From positions 1 to 38,096 of the forward strand of contig JAJVID010000150.1 of the NCBI GenBank assembly GCA_022072205.1: DNA of 38,096 nucleotides. Direction: 5' to 3'. The DNA comes from Acidobacteriota bacterium. Lineage in GTDB: Bacteria; Acidobacteriota; Blastocatellia; RBC074. Positions within the stretch are counted from its first letter, which is position 1. Every line of letters starts with the position of its first letter. The notes beneath the pieces are model-generated. The model worked only from the letters and a program-made list of their open reading frames with translations. It had not been told where the DNA came from and did not search any database. A program made the translations under genes and the position numbers. Positions 25,001 through 32,750 of the stretch are shown piece by piece.

Positions 25001-25496
25001 CGGTCACGTTCGGCGATTCCTTGCCGGCCACGAGCGTGCGCGATTGGTTGGCGACCAGCGTAATAAACTGGTCTTCAAAAACGCAATCGTGAACGAAAAA
25101 GACACGCACAATGACCGAATCGCGCGGATTCGTGTTGGTCACTGTGATCAGGGTGTTGACCTCGTTCGCCCTGGCCGTATCGCTCGTGTATTTGTGGAAG
25201 AAAAGGACGCTGCCTGCTTTCGTGCTGCTAGCGGCGCTTCGAGGCGCGCTCGATCCGACCTGCGTCAACCCCGGTCCGACCTGAGGCTGATTTGGATCAA
25301 GCTGGGCGCCGGAATTATCACTCATAGCGCCAGCCGAACCGGAGCCGCCGTCAAAACGTTGCGCCCACGCCGAGCGCCCAAGTTGCAACACGCCTGTGGC
25401 GACAACAAAAAAGGAAATTAGAAGAAAAACGCGGCACAGAAAACGACGGTGAGGAAAGGCGACACGTGTGTGTGTGACCCGAGGCTCGTACGACAT
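22005..25496 (-). CDS. Large secreted multidomain protein (two novel modules, PKD, HYR, IPT/TIG)
   Basis: This 1163-residue protein has a signal peptide with a long basic N-region (cleavage near AWA, residue 45). Residues 93-375 and 405-685 are two copies of a module that opens KAGSVLF/KAGSILF and contains QFNWLIG/QFNYLIG, YDRLP/FDRLP and a closing F-S/T-hydrophobic-VPA strand. A PKD-like domain (about 695-780), an HYR domain (about 780-860, TAPQISGVPS ... VTFTAKDKAGN), a cadherin/Ig-like domain (about 875-970), another PKD (about 983-1072) and an IPT/TIG domain (about 1073-1163) follow. This is an adhesin-like or matrix-binding architecture with no enzyme domain. GAGGAG precedes the ATG. The 26471-27415 gene, transcribed away from it, carries a third copy of the module. 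The surface role is inferred. Confidence 0.88.
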   Translation of the reverse strand: MSYEPRVTHTRVAFPHRRFLCRVFLLISFFVVATGVLQLGRSAWAQRFDGGSGSAGAMSDNSGAQLDPNQPQVGPGLTQVGSSAPRSAASSTKAGSVLFFHKYTSDTARANEVNTLITVTNTNPRDSVIVRVFFVHDCVFEDQFITLVANQSRTLVAGKESPNVTGYVMAVAVNSQGLPTQFNWLIGSANLRGEAGHEASYNAFSVAKRSAGPVMFNLGGQSSDIKFDNTDYDRLPKMAAIDSLQNQDSVSGPAVATDVALYSPLSDMTGLTQNSYKLTATAFDDSGNGVAQELDVDCSLNKSVNQIWTETPFNAIISGNRLGWANFSALGGAPDSPVSLPVLGLSLTDGVASPMHNARNMQTLEWLDSFSIKVPARLPDNPVSDVVTQDQPEAANGAHGAGETKAGSILFYPRFVSGASGDSQIYLTNTHPTKKVRLRVFFTGLTDPAEVKESIITLPALQTTVLQANDVAPNQRGWVMVMAIDNRALPIQFNYLIGSAQVNENGGQKASFNAFAVAKITPETVERDENVTTASLLFDDQTFDRLPATTALPFVPSQAENATLLGFSRLANSLLDPPNTRGAATVMLYDELLASFGATVARTENKLNQIRPSLLQPPITNTILPGQHGWLKLLATSPVFSWTLNMATAPFTASGGNWRGGISGDGNLHVLTSADTFTLTVPATNPNNHSPFAIAENLGLQIEARRADGTIVRLDGSGSGDEDVDDPLTYEWTDNDNSVSTARIADRKLGLGTHVIKLVVTDGSGAASQPAEQTVTVVDTTAPQISGVPSAISKVTDSDNGEAINFALPVAYDMVDGVVAVTSSKASGSVFPLGSTVVTFTAKDKAGNTMQATMDVTLTKGTSQPPAGGIPGDKAPVMDNLNDQYVKIGEIRNVTLQASDADGDAVTFSLQGAPAHAQIIGGDPGSRTATLRIAPRQGDTVASTNVRVVVNDGRGQTFMTLPFRIVISDVPNDDTGSGNSVNRPPVAVIVPLPATVQATSKTGADVTLDATGSSDPDGDSVSFLWYDYDVQVARGALATVNFAVGPHSIRLVAFDSKDGLTITQPMAFEVEPRLLTATSASPNRVERDTTVTLTLLGTGFNSGSVVLFTKEGISITNYVTIEEDKIVLNIAISATATPGSRDIYIVNPNGRSVRLRSALFVNP

Positions 25497-26470
25497 AAAT
25501 GATCTCCTCGATACTTACAACCATTGCGAAGGCGTAACGTAAAGGCAACGAAGCGGCTAATGAGTCTCAAGTCCTGCTGGTTACACGTTCGCGATGTTAT
25601 TGACCGCTGCCAGAGCTACATGATTAAGCGTGGGTTGCTCCAAAACTACGAAAGATAACCACAACCAAAAAGCATTCACTCTCCGGAGCCGGATTCGACA
25701 CCGAAGAAGCCGGTAACCGCTCGTTTTTTCTCCAACGTTCGTCAGGGCTGACAGATGGATTACGGTAAACGGCTGATTGACGCTTCGCGACTTGATTCAG
25801 GTTGCTTAATCAAATAATTAACCTGATTGGCATTGATTGTTGATTGAAGAAGCGTCAACGAACAAATTGAGAAGCGGCCTGCTGTTCAGCCGGAATAACC
25901 GCGCCCTTATAATCTGAATCAGATACTCCGGGGCCGGAGATGACAAGTCGTTCGCATTCAGAATCCGTTATTCCATCGAGGACGCTGGCGGTTCCGGGGC
26001 CAACAGGCCAATGAGGCGGCGGCGCCAGGCAACGCGGAAAGTAACACAACACGTCAAAGCGCCGCAATAGATTTTCCCGACGAACGGGATTGCCCCGATG
26101 AACTAATCCATTAAAACCGTTGCCAGCAATCCCAGCATTTATGCTAAGATGCGTGGCGTCACAATAATCCGGCATCGCGCATGTGACATTGAGACCCGGT
26201 TGATCTCCCCGCAGATCAGCGCCTCACACTAACACTCACACAAGTTCCATAGTTCTAGTCAACTGACATAAACACTGGAACCGGCTCAGTTGCGCAGCGC
26301 AGATCCTATAGCCCCTGTAGTTATTTGGTTCGTTCACAATCGGGTTGGTTCAATGCCTGACCTCCACTTCAGTCATTGCCACTCAAGGCCAGTCCGATTA
26401 CGGCGCCTTCACTTTAGCCGGTTAATGAGCCATTGCAGTAATTTTTGAAATAAACTCTCGGAGGGATAAA
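25497..26470. other. 974-bp divergent intergenic region with nested inverted repeats
   Basis: This separates the two divergent genes sharing the KAGSVLF module, so it must carry both promoters. I see no convincing gene. A 106-codon minus-strand frame (25855-26175) has irregular codon use and no family resemblance. A perfect 10-bp inverted repeat, TTGACGCTTC (25777-25786) / GAAGCGTCAA (25849-25858), encloses a second one, TCAGGTT (25797-25803) / AACCTGA (25820-25826). A hairpin followed by six T on the plus strand occurs near 25687-25729. Confidence 0.6.
25777..25858. repeat. Nested inverted repeats
   Basis: The outer arms are 10 bases (25777-25786, 25849-25858) and the inner arms are seven bases (25797-25803, 25820-25826), around an AT-rich core with several TTGATT copies. 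This could be an operator or leader structure for one of the flanking divergent genes, or a degraded element end. No T-tract follows it. Confidence 0.55.
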
Positions 26471-27415
26471 ATGACCCAGCAAAATTTCCGTCGCCTCATC
26501 CATTTTGCGCTCGCTATCACTGTGTGCGCCCTTTTCAGTTCCGTCGCTTTGGCTCAATATCCAATCGGCAATAGCCACTTGAGCGACATGAAACCTGGCA
26601 GCGTGCTCTTCTTCAACAAATACACCAGCAATCCCAGTAACCCGCAGCAGGGTGACACGCAAATTAACATCACCAATACCAATCAGAACTCCGGAGCTGA
26701 CATCCATCTCTTTCTGGTTGATGGCAGCACCTGTTCCATCGCTGATTCGTTCGTCAGCCTGACGGCGAATCAGACGACCAGCTTTATCACGAGCGATTTC
26801 GATCCCGGCGTTCAGGGCTACCTGGTGGCGGTTGCGGTGTCGGGCGGCTCGCCGACCCAGTTCAACTGGCTGATCGGCGATGAATACATTCGTGAAACCG
26901 ACGGGCGTCTGGCCAATCTCGCGGCGGTTTCAATCGCCAAGCGATCGCCGGGCGATGTCGCGCCGGACGGGGATGGCACCGCCACCATGAACTTCAATGA
27001 CGCGGACTACGAACGGCTTCCAGCCTCAGTCGCGCTCTCGAACTTCAACAGTCAGGCTACCGACAACACGCAGGTCAATCTTTACGTTCCGTCGTCGAAC
27101 CTGATTGTCGGCGCCTCACTGTCAACATCGAGCATCTTCACGCTCGTTTATGACGACACCGAACAGGTCTTCTCAACGACGGTACGCGCTGTGTGCTACA
27201 CGACGGTTCAGTTAAGCAGTCTGCGCATCGCGGGCGGCAACATCAACAAGATCGTCCCTTCAGGACGCAGCGGCTGGATTCGTTTCAACGGCGGCGGCAA
27301 ACCGCTGCTCGGCGCTTCAATTCAGCGCGGGCCGGTCTTTATGGGTGGTCACAACCTGCACGCTCTGTCGCTGTTGCCTTCGTACTCAATCACCATTCCG
27401 GCTTTCGGCATTTAA
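26471..27415 (+). CDS. Secreted single-module protein related to the 1163-residue protein
   Basis: This 314-residue protein has a signal peptide (about 1-28, ending ALAQ). Nearly all the rest (41-312) is one copy of the module found twice in the divergent gene at 22005-25496. Shared landmarks in order are KPGSVLFFNKYTS, INITNTN, SLTANQT, GYLVAVAVSGG, PTQFNWLIG, DADYERLPASVAL, GRSGWIRF, NLHALS and YSITIPAF. It has no other domain. GGAGGG sits six bases before the ATG. It is followed by a 64-base palindrome that acts as terminator. It is presumably exported and may interact with, or have arisen from, the larger protein. The biochemical function is unknown. Confidence 0.82.
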   Translation: MTQQNFRRLIHFALAITVCALFSSVALAQYPIGNSHLSDMKPGSVLFFNKYTSNPSNPQQGDTQINITNTNQNSGADIHLFLVDGSTCSIADSFVSLTANQTTSFITSDFDPGVQGYLVAVAVSGGSPTQFNWLIGDEYIRETDGRLANLAAVSIAKRSPGDVAPDGDGTATMNFNDADYERLPASVALSNFNSQATDNTQVNLYVPSSNLIVGASLSTSSIFTLVYDDTEQVFSTTVRAVCYTTVQLSSLRIAGGNINKIVPSGRSGWIRFNGGGKPLLGASIQRGPVFMGGHNLHALSLLPSYSITIPAFGI

Positions 27416-27434
27416 CGAATGCAGTAGCCAGGGG

Positions 27435-27505
27435 AATCCGCATAAAGAACGAGGGGTGGAGATTTCGAAATCTCCACCCCTCGTTCTTTATGCGGATTGT
27501 TTTTT
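27435..27505. terminator. 64-bp perfect palindrome with T-tract, between convergent genes
   Basis: Bases 27435-27466 are the exact reverse complement of 27467-27498, with the centre at TTCGAA, followed by GTTTTTT (27499-27505). It certainly can terminate the plus-strand secreted-protein gene and probably the opposing VIT/vWA gene. The 32-bp arms with no spacer are far longer than a normal terminator stem. Confidence 0.9.
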
Positions 27506-27510
27506 ACCCG

Positions 27511-29796
27511 CTACTCCTCAACCCGGTAGACCTTCCCCTTCCACACAACCACCACGCGCTGACCGAGCGCGAAGCAGTCGGCCAGTTTTGGTTCCTGTCC
27601 GATCAGGTTGAAATATTCGTCGCTGGCGAATTTCAGAGTGACGACGGGCAGTTTGGCTTCGGCTTTGAATTCGCTGTCAGTCCAGACTCCATCGCGCAGG
27701 TAGAAAGTCTTGCCCGCGACCTGGCGAATCTGATTTGCCGATGGCGAATTCAGAGTGACTTTGTCGGCTTTGCGCAACTCTTCTTTTTCCTTGCTGAAAG
27801 CCACAGCATCACTGCCCGTGATGGTGATCGTCTCCGACATGGATGATCGGCCATTCACTGGCCGTCCGCTCACTGCGCCCGGAGGGGCCGGATGCCTGGG
27901 CGACATGGCGCCGCCTAAACCGCCCAACTGTTGAAGCCTCATCCCCGGCTCCAGGACAAGATACGACGTGTAAGGTGTGACGATGCCGTAACGGGTGCCC
28001 AGATCAACAATCTCGTCGCACAGTTCTTTTGATTCGCCGTTCAAACGAATCTGGTCGAGCAGATATCCGACGCGGCGCATCGCCCACAGATGCGGCAGGA
28101 ATTCATTGTCGCTCTGCTTTTCGGGAAACTTCAGATCAGCGTAAACGAATCGCCGTTCGCGGCTGTTGACCTTGCCCGTCAGCGTCAACTGATTTGCCGA
28201 TGCTCGATTCGATGGGCGATACCGTCCGATCAGCACAAGTTGTGAGCCGTGAAAAATATCCGGCGTCGCGCGCGGGTAAACCAGATCAGTTTCGATCCCG
28301 CCCCAGTCAATTTTCAAATCGCTCAAAACCGGATTGTTGACCTTGGCGAAGAAGTCCGAGACTTTGACCTCGATGTCTTCTTTCGGTTCGATATAACCGA
28401 CCGTTCCGCGATTTTCATTGGCCAACCCGTCAAGCAGCACAGTATTGACGTCGTAACCAACGCCGAAGGTGAACAACCGCAGGTTGGCCTTATTCGCCTG
28501 TTTGACGTTTGCCAGAATGCGATTGGCCTGAGTCTCGCCGACCGTCGGCTGGCCGTCCGTGATCAACACGACCATTTGCGGACGCTCGCCTGCTTGAAGT
28601 TGTTTGAACGCGGCCATCAACGCGTCGTTGATGTTCGTCCCGCCAGTCGCGCGCATTCTTTCGATGAACTCGCGCGCCTGTTTCTTTCCCTCTTCGTCGG
28701 CGGCGATTGCGCGCTCGCTCATCAGATGTTCTTCGCCAGCGAAAGAGACGATGTTGAAACGGTCGCGCGGATTGAGCGTACTGACGCCGTGACGCAAAGC
28801 GGCTTTGGCCTTGTCCATCTTGCCTTCTTCGGACATCGAGCCGGAAGTGTCCAAAACAAAGATCACGTCCTTCGCCGAAACTTCGCGCTCGTCAAGCTCG
28901 GCTTTCGGCGAAACGAGCAGCAGGAAATATCCATCCTTGCCCGGCTCACGGTAAGTCAGCAAAGACAGCCCGAAATCCTGATCCGAAAGAGTGTAGAAAA
29001 GCTGAAAATCGGTTCGGGCGGCAGCGCGGGATTCAAAGCTCAAACGCGCCTTGCGCTCGCCGTCGCGCTTCACGTCAATCTCGTGCGAAGGCGAGTAGAT
29101 TCCCTTGATCGCTGCTCGCGAAGAGATTTCGACGACAGCGGAAATCTGTCCAGGCTCAGGATTACTCTGCGGCCTTTGCGGCTCAAACCCTCTGCGCGGC
29201 CTCGGCAAAGGCATTGGTCTGGGAGGCTCGGCCCAGAAACCGTTCGCCTGCCAGCCAGTGCCAAGCGGATAGCGATACGCCACTGTGCCGCCTTCGTTGC
29301 GCAAGACCTGGCTGTAAGTCAATTCGATCTTCTTGTCGCTGTGCGGTTGAATCGGAAAGATGCTGGCCTGGAAAAGGTTCTTGCCCGCGTATTCGAGCAA
29401 CGCCGGATCGCGCCGCGACCGCACGATGTCGTTGTAAATCCGCCACGCTTCCTCGCGCGAGCGAACCTCGCCCACGAGCCGCTTGTCGCCGTCCCACATC
29501 GCAAACTCAGTGATCGAAACGTTGTCGGGCAGCGGAAAAAAGTAAACGCCTTCGAGCAGGAACGGCGTGTCGTTTTCAAAAACCTGCTCGACGTGCGTGA
29601 CCGCGACCTGATCTGTGATTTTGGTTGTGAACCGTATACTTTTGACCTTCAGCGGTCGCTGTGGGATTTCAGGTGGCGCGGGACAACGAACTTCAGGACG
29701 GGAGCACGGGCGCGGAATGATGATTCCCTGCGCCTGCGCGGCGGTGACCAACAGCAACACTCCTATCAAAGCCGTAAACAAACAACGTGTCTTCAT
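27511..29796 (-). CDS. Secreted VIT and vWA domain protein
   Basis: This 761-residue protein has a signal peptide (about 1-22). A VIT (vault/inter-alpha-trypsin) domain spans about residues 48-175, including DNVSITEFAMWDGDKRLVGEV and EEAWRIYNDIV followed by NLFQASIFPI. A vWA domain follows from about 307, with the metal-ion site DTSGSMS near 316-322 and VVLITDGQPTVGET further on. The C-terminal part contains DEIVDLGTRYGIVTPYTSYLV, a hallmark of this VIT-vWA family, and a final beta-rich tail. Such proteins act outside the cytoplasm and resemble inter-alpha-trypsin-inhibitor heavy chains; the bacterial role is mostly unknown. GGAGGAA precedes the ATG. It converges on the module protein gene across the 64-base palindrome. 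Confidence 0.93.
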   Translation of the reverse strand: MKTRCLFTALIGVLLLVTAAQAQGIIIPRPCSRPEVRCPAPPEIPQRPLKVKSIRFTTKITDQVAVTHVEQVFENDTPFLLEGVYFFPLPDNVSITEFAMWDGDKRLVGEVRSREEAWRIYNDIVRSRRDPALLEYAGKNLFQASIFPIQPHSDKKIELTYSQVLRNEGGTVAYRYPLGTGWQANGFWAEPPRPMPLPRPRRGFEPQRPQSNPEPGQISAVVEISSRAAIKGIYSPSHEIDVKRDGERKARLSFESRAAARTDFQLFYTLSDQDFGLSLLTYREPGKDGYFLLLVSPKAELDEREVSAKDVIFVLDTSGSMSEEGKMDKAKAALRHGVSTLNPRDRFNIVSFAGEEHLMSERAIAADEEGKKQAREFIERMRATGGTNINDALMAAFKQLQAGERPQMVVLITDGQPTVGETQANRILANVKQANKANLRLFTFGVGYDVNTVLLDGLANENRGTVGYIEPKEDIEVKVSDFFAKVNNPVLSDLKIDWGGIETDLVYPRATPDIFHGSQLVLIGRYRPSNRASANQLTLTGKVNSRERRFVYADLKFPEKQSDNEFLPHLWAMRRVGYLLDQIRLNGESKELCDEIVDLGTRYGIVTPYTSYLVLEPGMRLQQLGGLGGAMSPRHPAPPGAVSGRPVNGRSSMSETITITGSDAVAFSKEKEELRKADKVTLNSPSANQIRQVAGKTFYLRDGVWTDSEFKAEAKLPVVTLKFASDEYFNLIGQEPKLADCFALGQRVVVVWKGKVYRVEE

Positions 29797-30346
29797 AGTT
29801 CCTCCCTATTTCGTCAGAACTGCTTGATCAATTCTCAAGCCGGGATTTTGCTGAGCGCTCGAAAACTTTTGAGGGGCCGCTGTGAGAACGCCATCCCGTT
29901 TTACGGCTTGCAGAAAAACTTCTATAGCTTTGTCTGTCGCCATCCCCGGATTTAGCAATTTGATTCAGTTATTCCACAAGTGACTCAGCCCAACCAGATA
30001 ACGATCCGGCTCGGCGCATCGCCGGCAAACTTGTCTTGCTCTTCCATTTCCGCCTGACCACAAGGTATTATGCGCCCGCAATTATCCTGTGAGCGCTCAG
30101 TGCAGCAAGCGAGTTTAATCATTTGTGTATGTAATATTTCCACCATCGCCATTTTAACTGTACCTTTTTCGGATTCCAGGCTGCGCTAAATACTTATCAT
30201 AAGCAATCAAATAGCAGGCTAACTCGTTGAGTATCTGTCACATTGCCGCCTGCTCTAATCGCTGGTACAAGCCTTGCTATCACACCAGCGGCGGCGCTAA
30301 TGCCTACGCCAAAATCGAGTAGGAATAATCAAACTGGGAGGACGAA
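29797..30346. other. 550-bp divergent intergenic region
   Basis: This gap lies between the divergent VIT/vWA gene and the OmpA-family gene and must hold their promoters. It is more AT-rich than the neighbouring genes. I see no gene, no clear consensus promoter pair and no long repeat in it. Confidence 0.6.
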
Positions 30347-31402
30347 ATGAAGAGAAATCTGATTGGTTTATTGTTGTGCGGAATTGTGCTTGGTCTGAGC
30401 CTGCCTGTCGTAGCGCAGGAAACCAGCAAAGAGAAAAGCGCTCAGAGCGATTCGAGCCGCGTGGTTCGCGTCCCCGCTGGGCAAAAGCAAAAGGTCAGAG
30501 GCGTCATCATCAAACGCGACGCCGATAATTTCATCCTTCGTGACGCGACCGGCGGCGACATTCAGGTCAATCTGACCAACGTCACCAAAGTCGAAGAGAA
30601 GAAGAGCAATCCGTTCCGCCGCGCCCGGAATTACGGCACGACCTCGCTGCTGCGCGGGCTGTCGGTTGAAATCGAAGGTCACGGCGATGGATCGGGCGCT
30701 CTGGTCGCCGACAAAATCAAGACCAGGGATTACGAACTGGTGGCGGCGCAAACCACCAACTCGCTCGTGGTTCCTGTCGAAGGCCGCGTCGGCGAAGCTG
30801 AGAATCGGTTGTCGCAAGCCGAAGCCAACGCCCAGCGTCTGTCGGGTCAACTCGATGAGTTGACAGCGATCTCGAACGCGGCGCGCGGCGGCGCGAAGGC
30901 CGCTCAGGACACGGCTGATATGGCCGTCGCGGGCGTCGAAGCGACCAACAAGCGCATTGACACTATCGTTTCGAGCCTCGACGATTACGACGCGAAACGC
31001 GGCATTACGGTCAATTTCAAGGCCGGCAGCTACAAGCTCTCGCCCGAATCAATGGCGAGCCTCGATGAAATCGCCGCTCAAGCCAAGACCGAAAAAGCCT
31101 ATGTCATCGAAATCACCGGCTTCGCTTCTGCCGAGGGCAAGGCCGAATTCAATAAGAAACTGAGCCAGCAACGCGCTGACGCGGTGGTTCGTTACCTGGC
31201 TGACAATCACATGATTCCGCTGCGCCGCATCATCACGCCGCACGGTTACGGCACGCTCAATCCGGTCGCCGACAACGAGACGCGCGAAGGCCGCGAGCAG
31301 AATCGCCGGGTCGAAGTCAAAATCCTGGTCAACAAAGGAATGACAGCGCCGGCGCCGCCGGTCCAGATGGCCAAGCCGAACTCAACCGGAGCCGGACAGT
31401 AA
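30347..31402 (+). CDS. OmpA-family peptidoglycan-associated protein
   Basis: This 351-residue exported protein has a signal peptide of about 1-24. A beta-rich domain (about 45-140) follows, with VRGVIIKRDADNFILRD, resembling small OB-like DUF5666-type domains. Then comes an Ala/Glu-rich coiled coil (about 145-210), and an OmpA C-terminal domain (about 220-332) containing VNFKAGSYKLSPES, ITGFASAEGKAEFNKKLSQQ and GREQNRRVEVKIL, the peptidoglycan-binding signature. A Pro-rich tail ends the protein. There is no N-terminal beta-barrel, so it probably links an outer-membrane or periplasmic partner to the cell wall. GGGAGG lies before the ATG. Confidence 0.93.
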   Translation: MKRNLIGLLLCGIVLGLSLPVVAQETSKEKSAQSDSSRVVRVPAGQKQKVRGVIIKRDADNFILRDATGGDIQVNLTNVTKVEEKKSNPFRRARNYGTTSLLRGLSVEIEGHGDGSGALVADKIKTRDYELVAAQTTNSLVVPVEGRVGEAENRLSQAEANAQRLSGQLDELTAISNAARGGAKAAQDTADMAVAGVEATNKRIDTIVSSLDDYDAKRGITVNFKAGSYKLSPESMASLDEIAAQAKTEKAYVIEITGFASAEGKAEFNKKLSQQRADAVVRYLADNHMIPLRRIITPHGYGTLNPVADNETREGREQNRRVEVKILVNKGMTAPAPPVQMAKPNSTGAGQ

Positions 31403-31460
31403 ACCAGACCGCGCCGCCGCCGTTTCAATCACAGAAGCGGCGAAAACCAGTAATCGCCAG

Positions 31461-31501
31461 CAACGAGTGGTAAGTGACTACAATTCGCTTACCACTCGTT
31501 G
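31461..31501. terminator. 14-bp inverted repeat after the OmpA gene
   Basis: CAACGAGTGGTAAG (31461-31474) pairs exactly with CTTACCACTCGTTG (31488-31501), loop of 13 bases. It lies 59 bases after the OmpA-family stop. Only a weak T-rich tail follows, so termination is likely but not certain. Confidence 0.6.
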
Positions 31502-31600
31502 TCGTCTTGGGCCGATTCAGTTATTGTCTTGCAATCGCGGGATGAAAGCTGACGCTGATCTCTAAAATTGACGGGTGATAAAGAAAGCAGGCGAACAGAT

Positions 31601-32719
31601 ATGAACGGGATTCGGAATTTCAGGCATTTAAAATCTCTGGCCGTTGTTTTGATTACTTTCGCGCTCGTGGCCGGCTATCTCTCGATGAGCGCCGCCGGAC
31701 AAACCACACGCACGCGGCGAGTGAGCGACGAGGCTCAGAAGAAAGAACCGCCGCAGGAACCCAAACCGGCTTCAAAGCCTGAGACCAGGCCCGCATCGCA
31801 GACTCCCGATCAACAGCCCAAACAGGATTCGCAGAAACCGCCCGAAAAGAAGCCCACGCCCGAACCCGAAGCCGAGCCGATTCGCATTAATTCAAATCTG
31901 GTCGCGGTTCCCGTTTCGGTCACGGACGCTCAAGGCAATCCCGTCCGAAACCTGAGAGCCGAAGATTTTCAACTCGAAGAAGAAGGCGCGCCGCAACAGA
32001 TTCAAACTCTGGGCGAGCCGGGCAAAACTCCGATCGAGCTTGCGCTGCTCTTCGACGTTTCGCGCAGCGTCCGCAACCGCTTCGATTTCGAGCGCGAAGC
32101 GGCGGGCAGATTTCTCAAAGAAGTTCTCAAACCGGGCGACGCGGTCAGCGTCTTTTCAATCGGCTCCACGCCGAAACTTTCCATCCCACGCACTGACAAC
32201 GTGCAGAAAGCCGTAGCCGCCACCGCCGCCATCGAGCCAACCGAAGAGGCCACGGCGTTCTTCGACACGGTGGTCAAGGCCGCCCACCATTTGAATGACA
32301 GCGCCAATCCCGGTGTGCGCCGCGTGATGGTTGTTATCTCAGACGGCGAAGACACCAACAGCGACCGTTTCCGCCTCGGCGACGCCACGCGCGAACTGCA
32401 ACGCGCCGACAGCCTCCTTTACGCGATCAACCCCAGCGGCCCGTCAATCCACCTGAACAAGATCAGCACAAAAGGCCACGAGGGAATGGTCAAGCTGGCG
32501 ACCGAAACCGGCGGTTTGGCTTTCCTGCCCGACAAGCTCGAAGATTTAACCCAGGTCTTCAGCCAGATTGCGGCTGAATTGCAGGCGCAATACCTGCTCG
32601 GCTACTACTCTTCCAACGAAACCAACGACGGCAAATTCCGCCGCATCACTGTTCGAGTTCCCAAACGTTCCGAACTCCGCATCCGCGCAAGACAAGGCTA
32701 TTACGCGCCGAAAGACTGA
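31601..32719 (+). CDS. Secreted VWFA-related domain protein with Pro-rich linker
   Basis: This 372-residue protein has a signal peptide (about 1-33). A highly charged Pro/Lys/Glu/Gln-rich linker (about 40-92) leads to the beta-rich entry segment IRINSNLVAVPVSVTDAQGN typical of the acidobacterial VWFA-related family. The vWA domain follows, with metal site DVSRS at 152-156 and VVISDGEDTNSDRF further on. It ends with QAQYLLGYYSSNETNDGKFR and a basic tail. I chose the ATG at 31601. The upstream TTG frame adds only 11 polar residues ahead of the signal peptide. It is a paralogue of the 10225-11481 protein. No operon partner is visible; the downstream gene is convergent. Confidence 0.88.
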   Translation: MNGIRNFRHLKSLAVVLITFALVAGYLSMSAAGQTTRTRRVSDEAQKKEPPQEPKPASKPETRPASQTPDQQPKQDSQKPPEKKPTPEPEAEPIRINSNLVAVPVSVTDAQGNPVRNLRAEDFQLEEEGAPQQIQTLGEPGKTPIELALLFDVSRSVRNRFDFEREAAGRFLKEVLKPGDAVSVFSIGSTPKLSIPRTDNVQKAVAATAAIEPTEEATAFFDTVVKAAHHLNDSANPGVRRVMVVISDGEDTNSDRFRLGDATRELQRADSLLYAINPSGPSIHLNKISTKGHEGMVKLATETGGLAFLPDKLEDLTQVFSQIAAELQAQYLLGYYSSNETNDGKFRRITVRVPKRSELRIRARQGYYAPKD

Positions 32720-32750
32720 TTTATTCATATCAGTCTGTCTCCGTGTGTTG

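Noticed and set aside
25855..26175. Minus-strand frame of 106 codons between the two module genes
   Set aside because: Irregular codon use, no Shine-Dalgarno and no family resemblance; probably chance.
28249..29955. Long 568-codon plus-strand frame opposite the VIT/vWA gene
   Set aside because: A shadow of the GC-rich minus-strand gene. The minus-strand protein has clear VIT and vWA domains.
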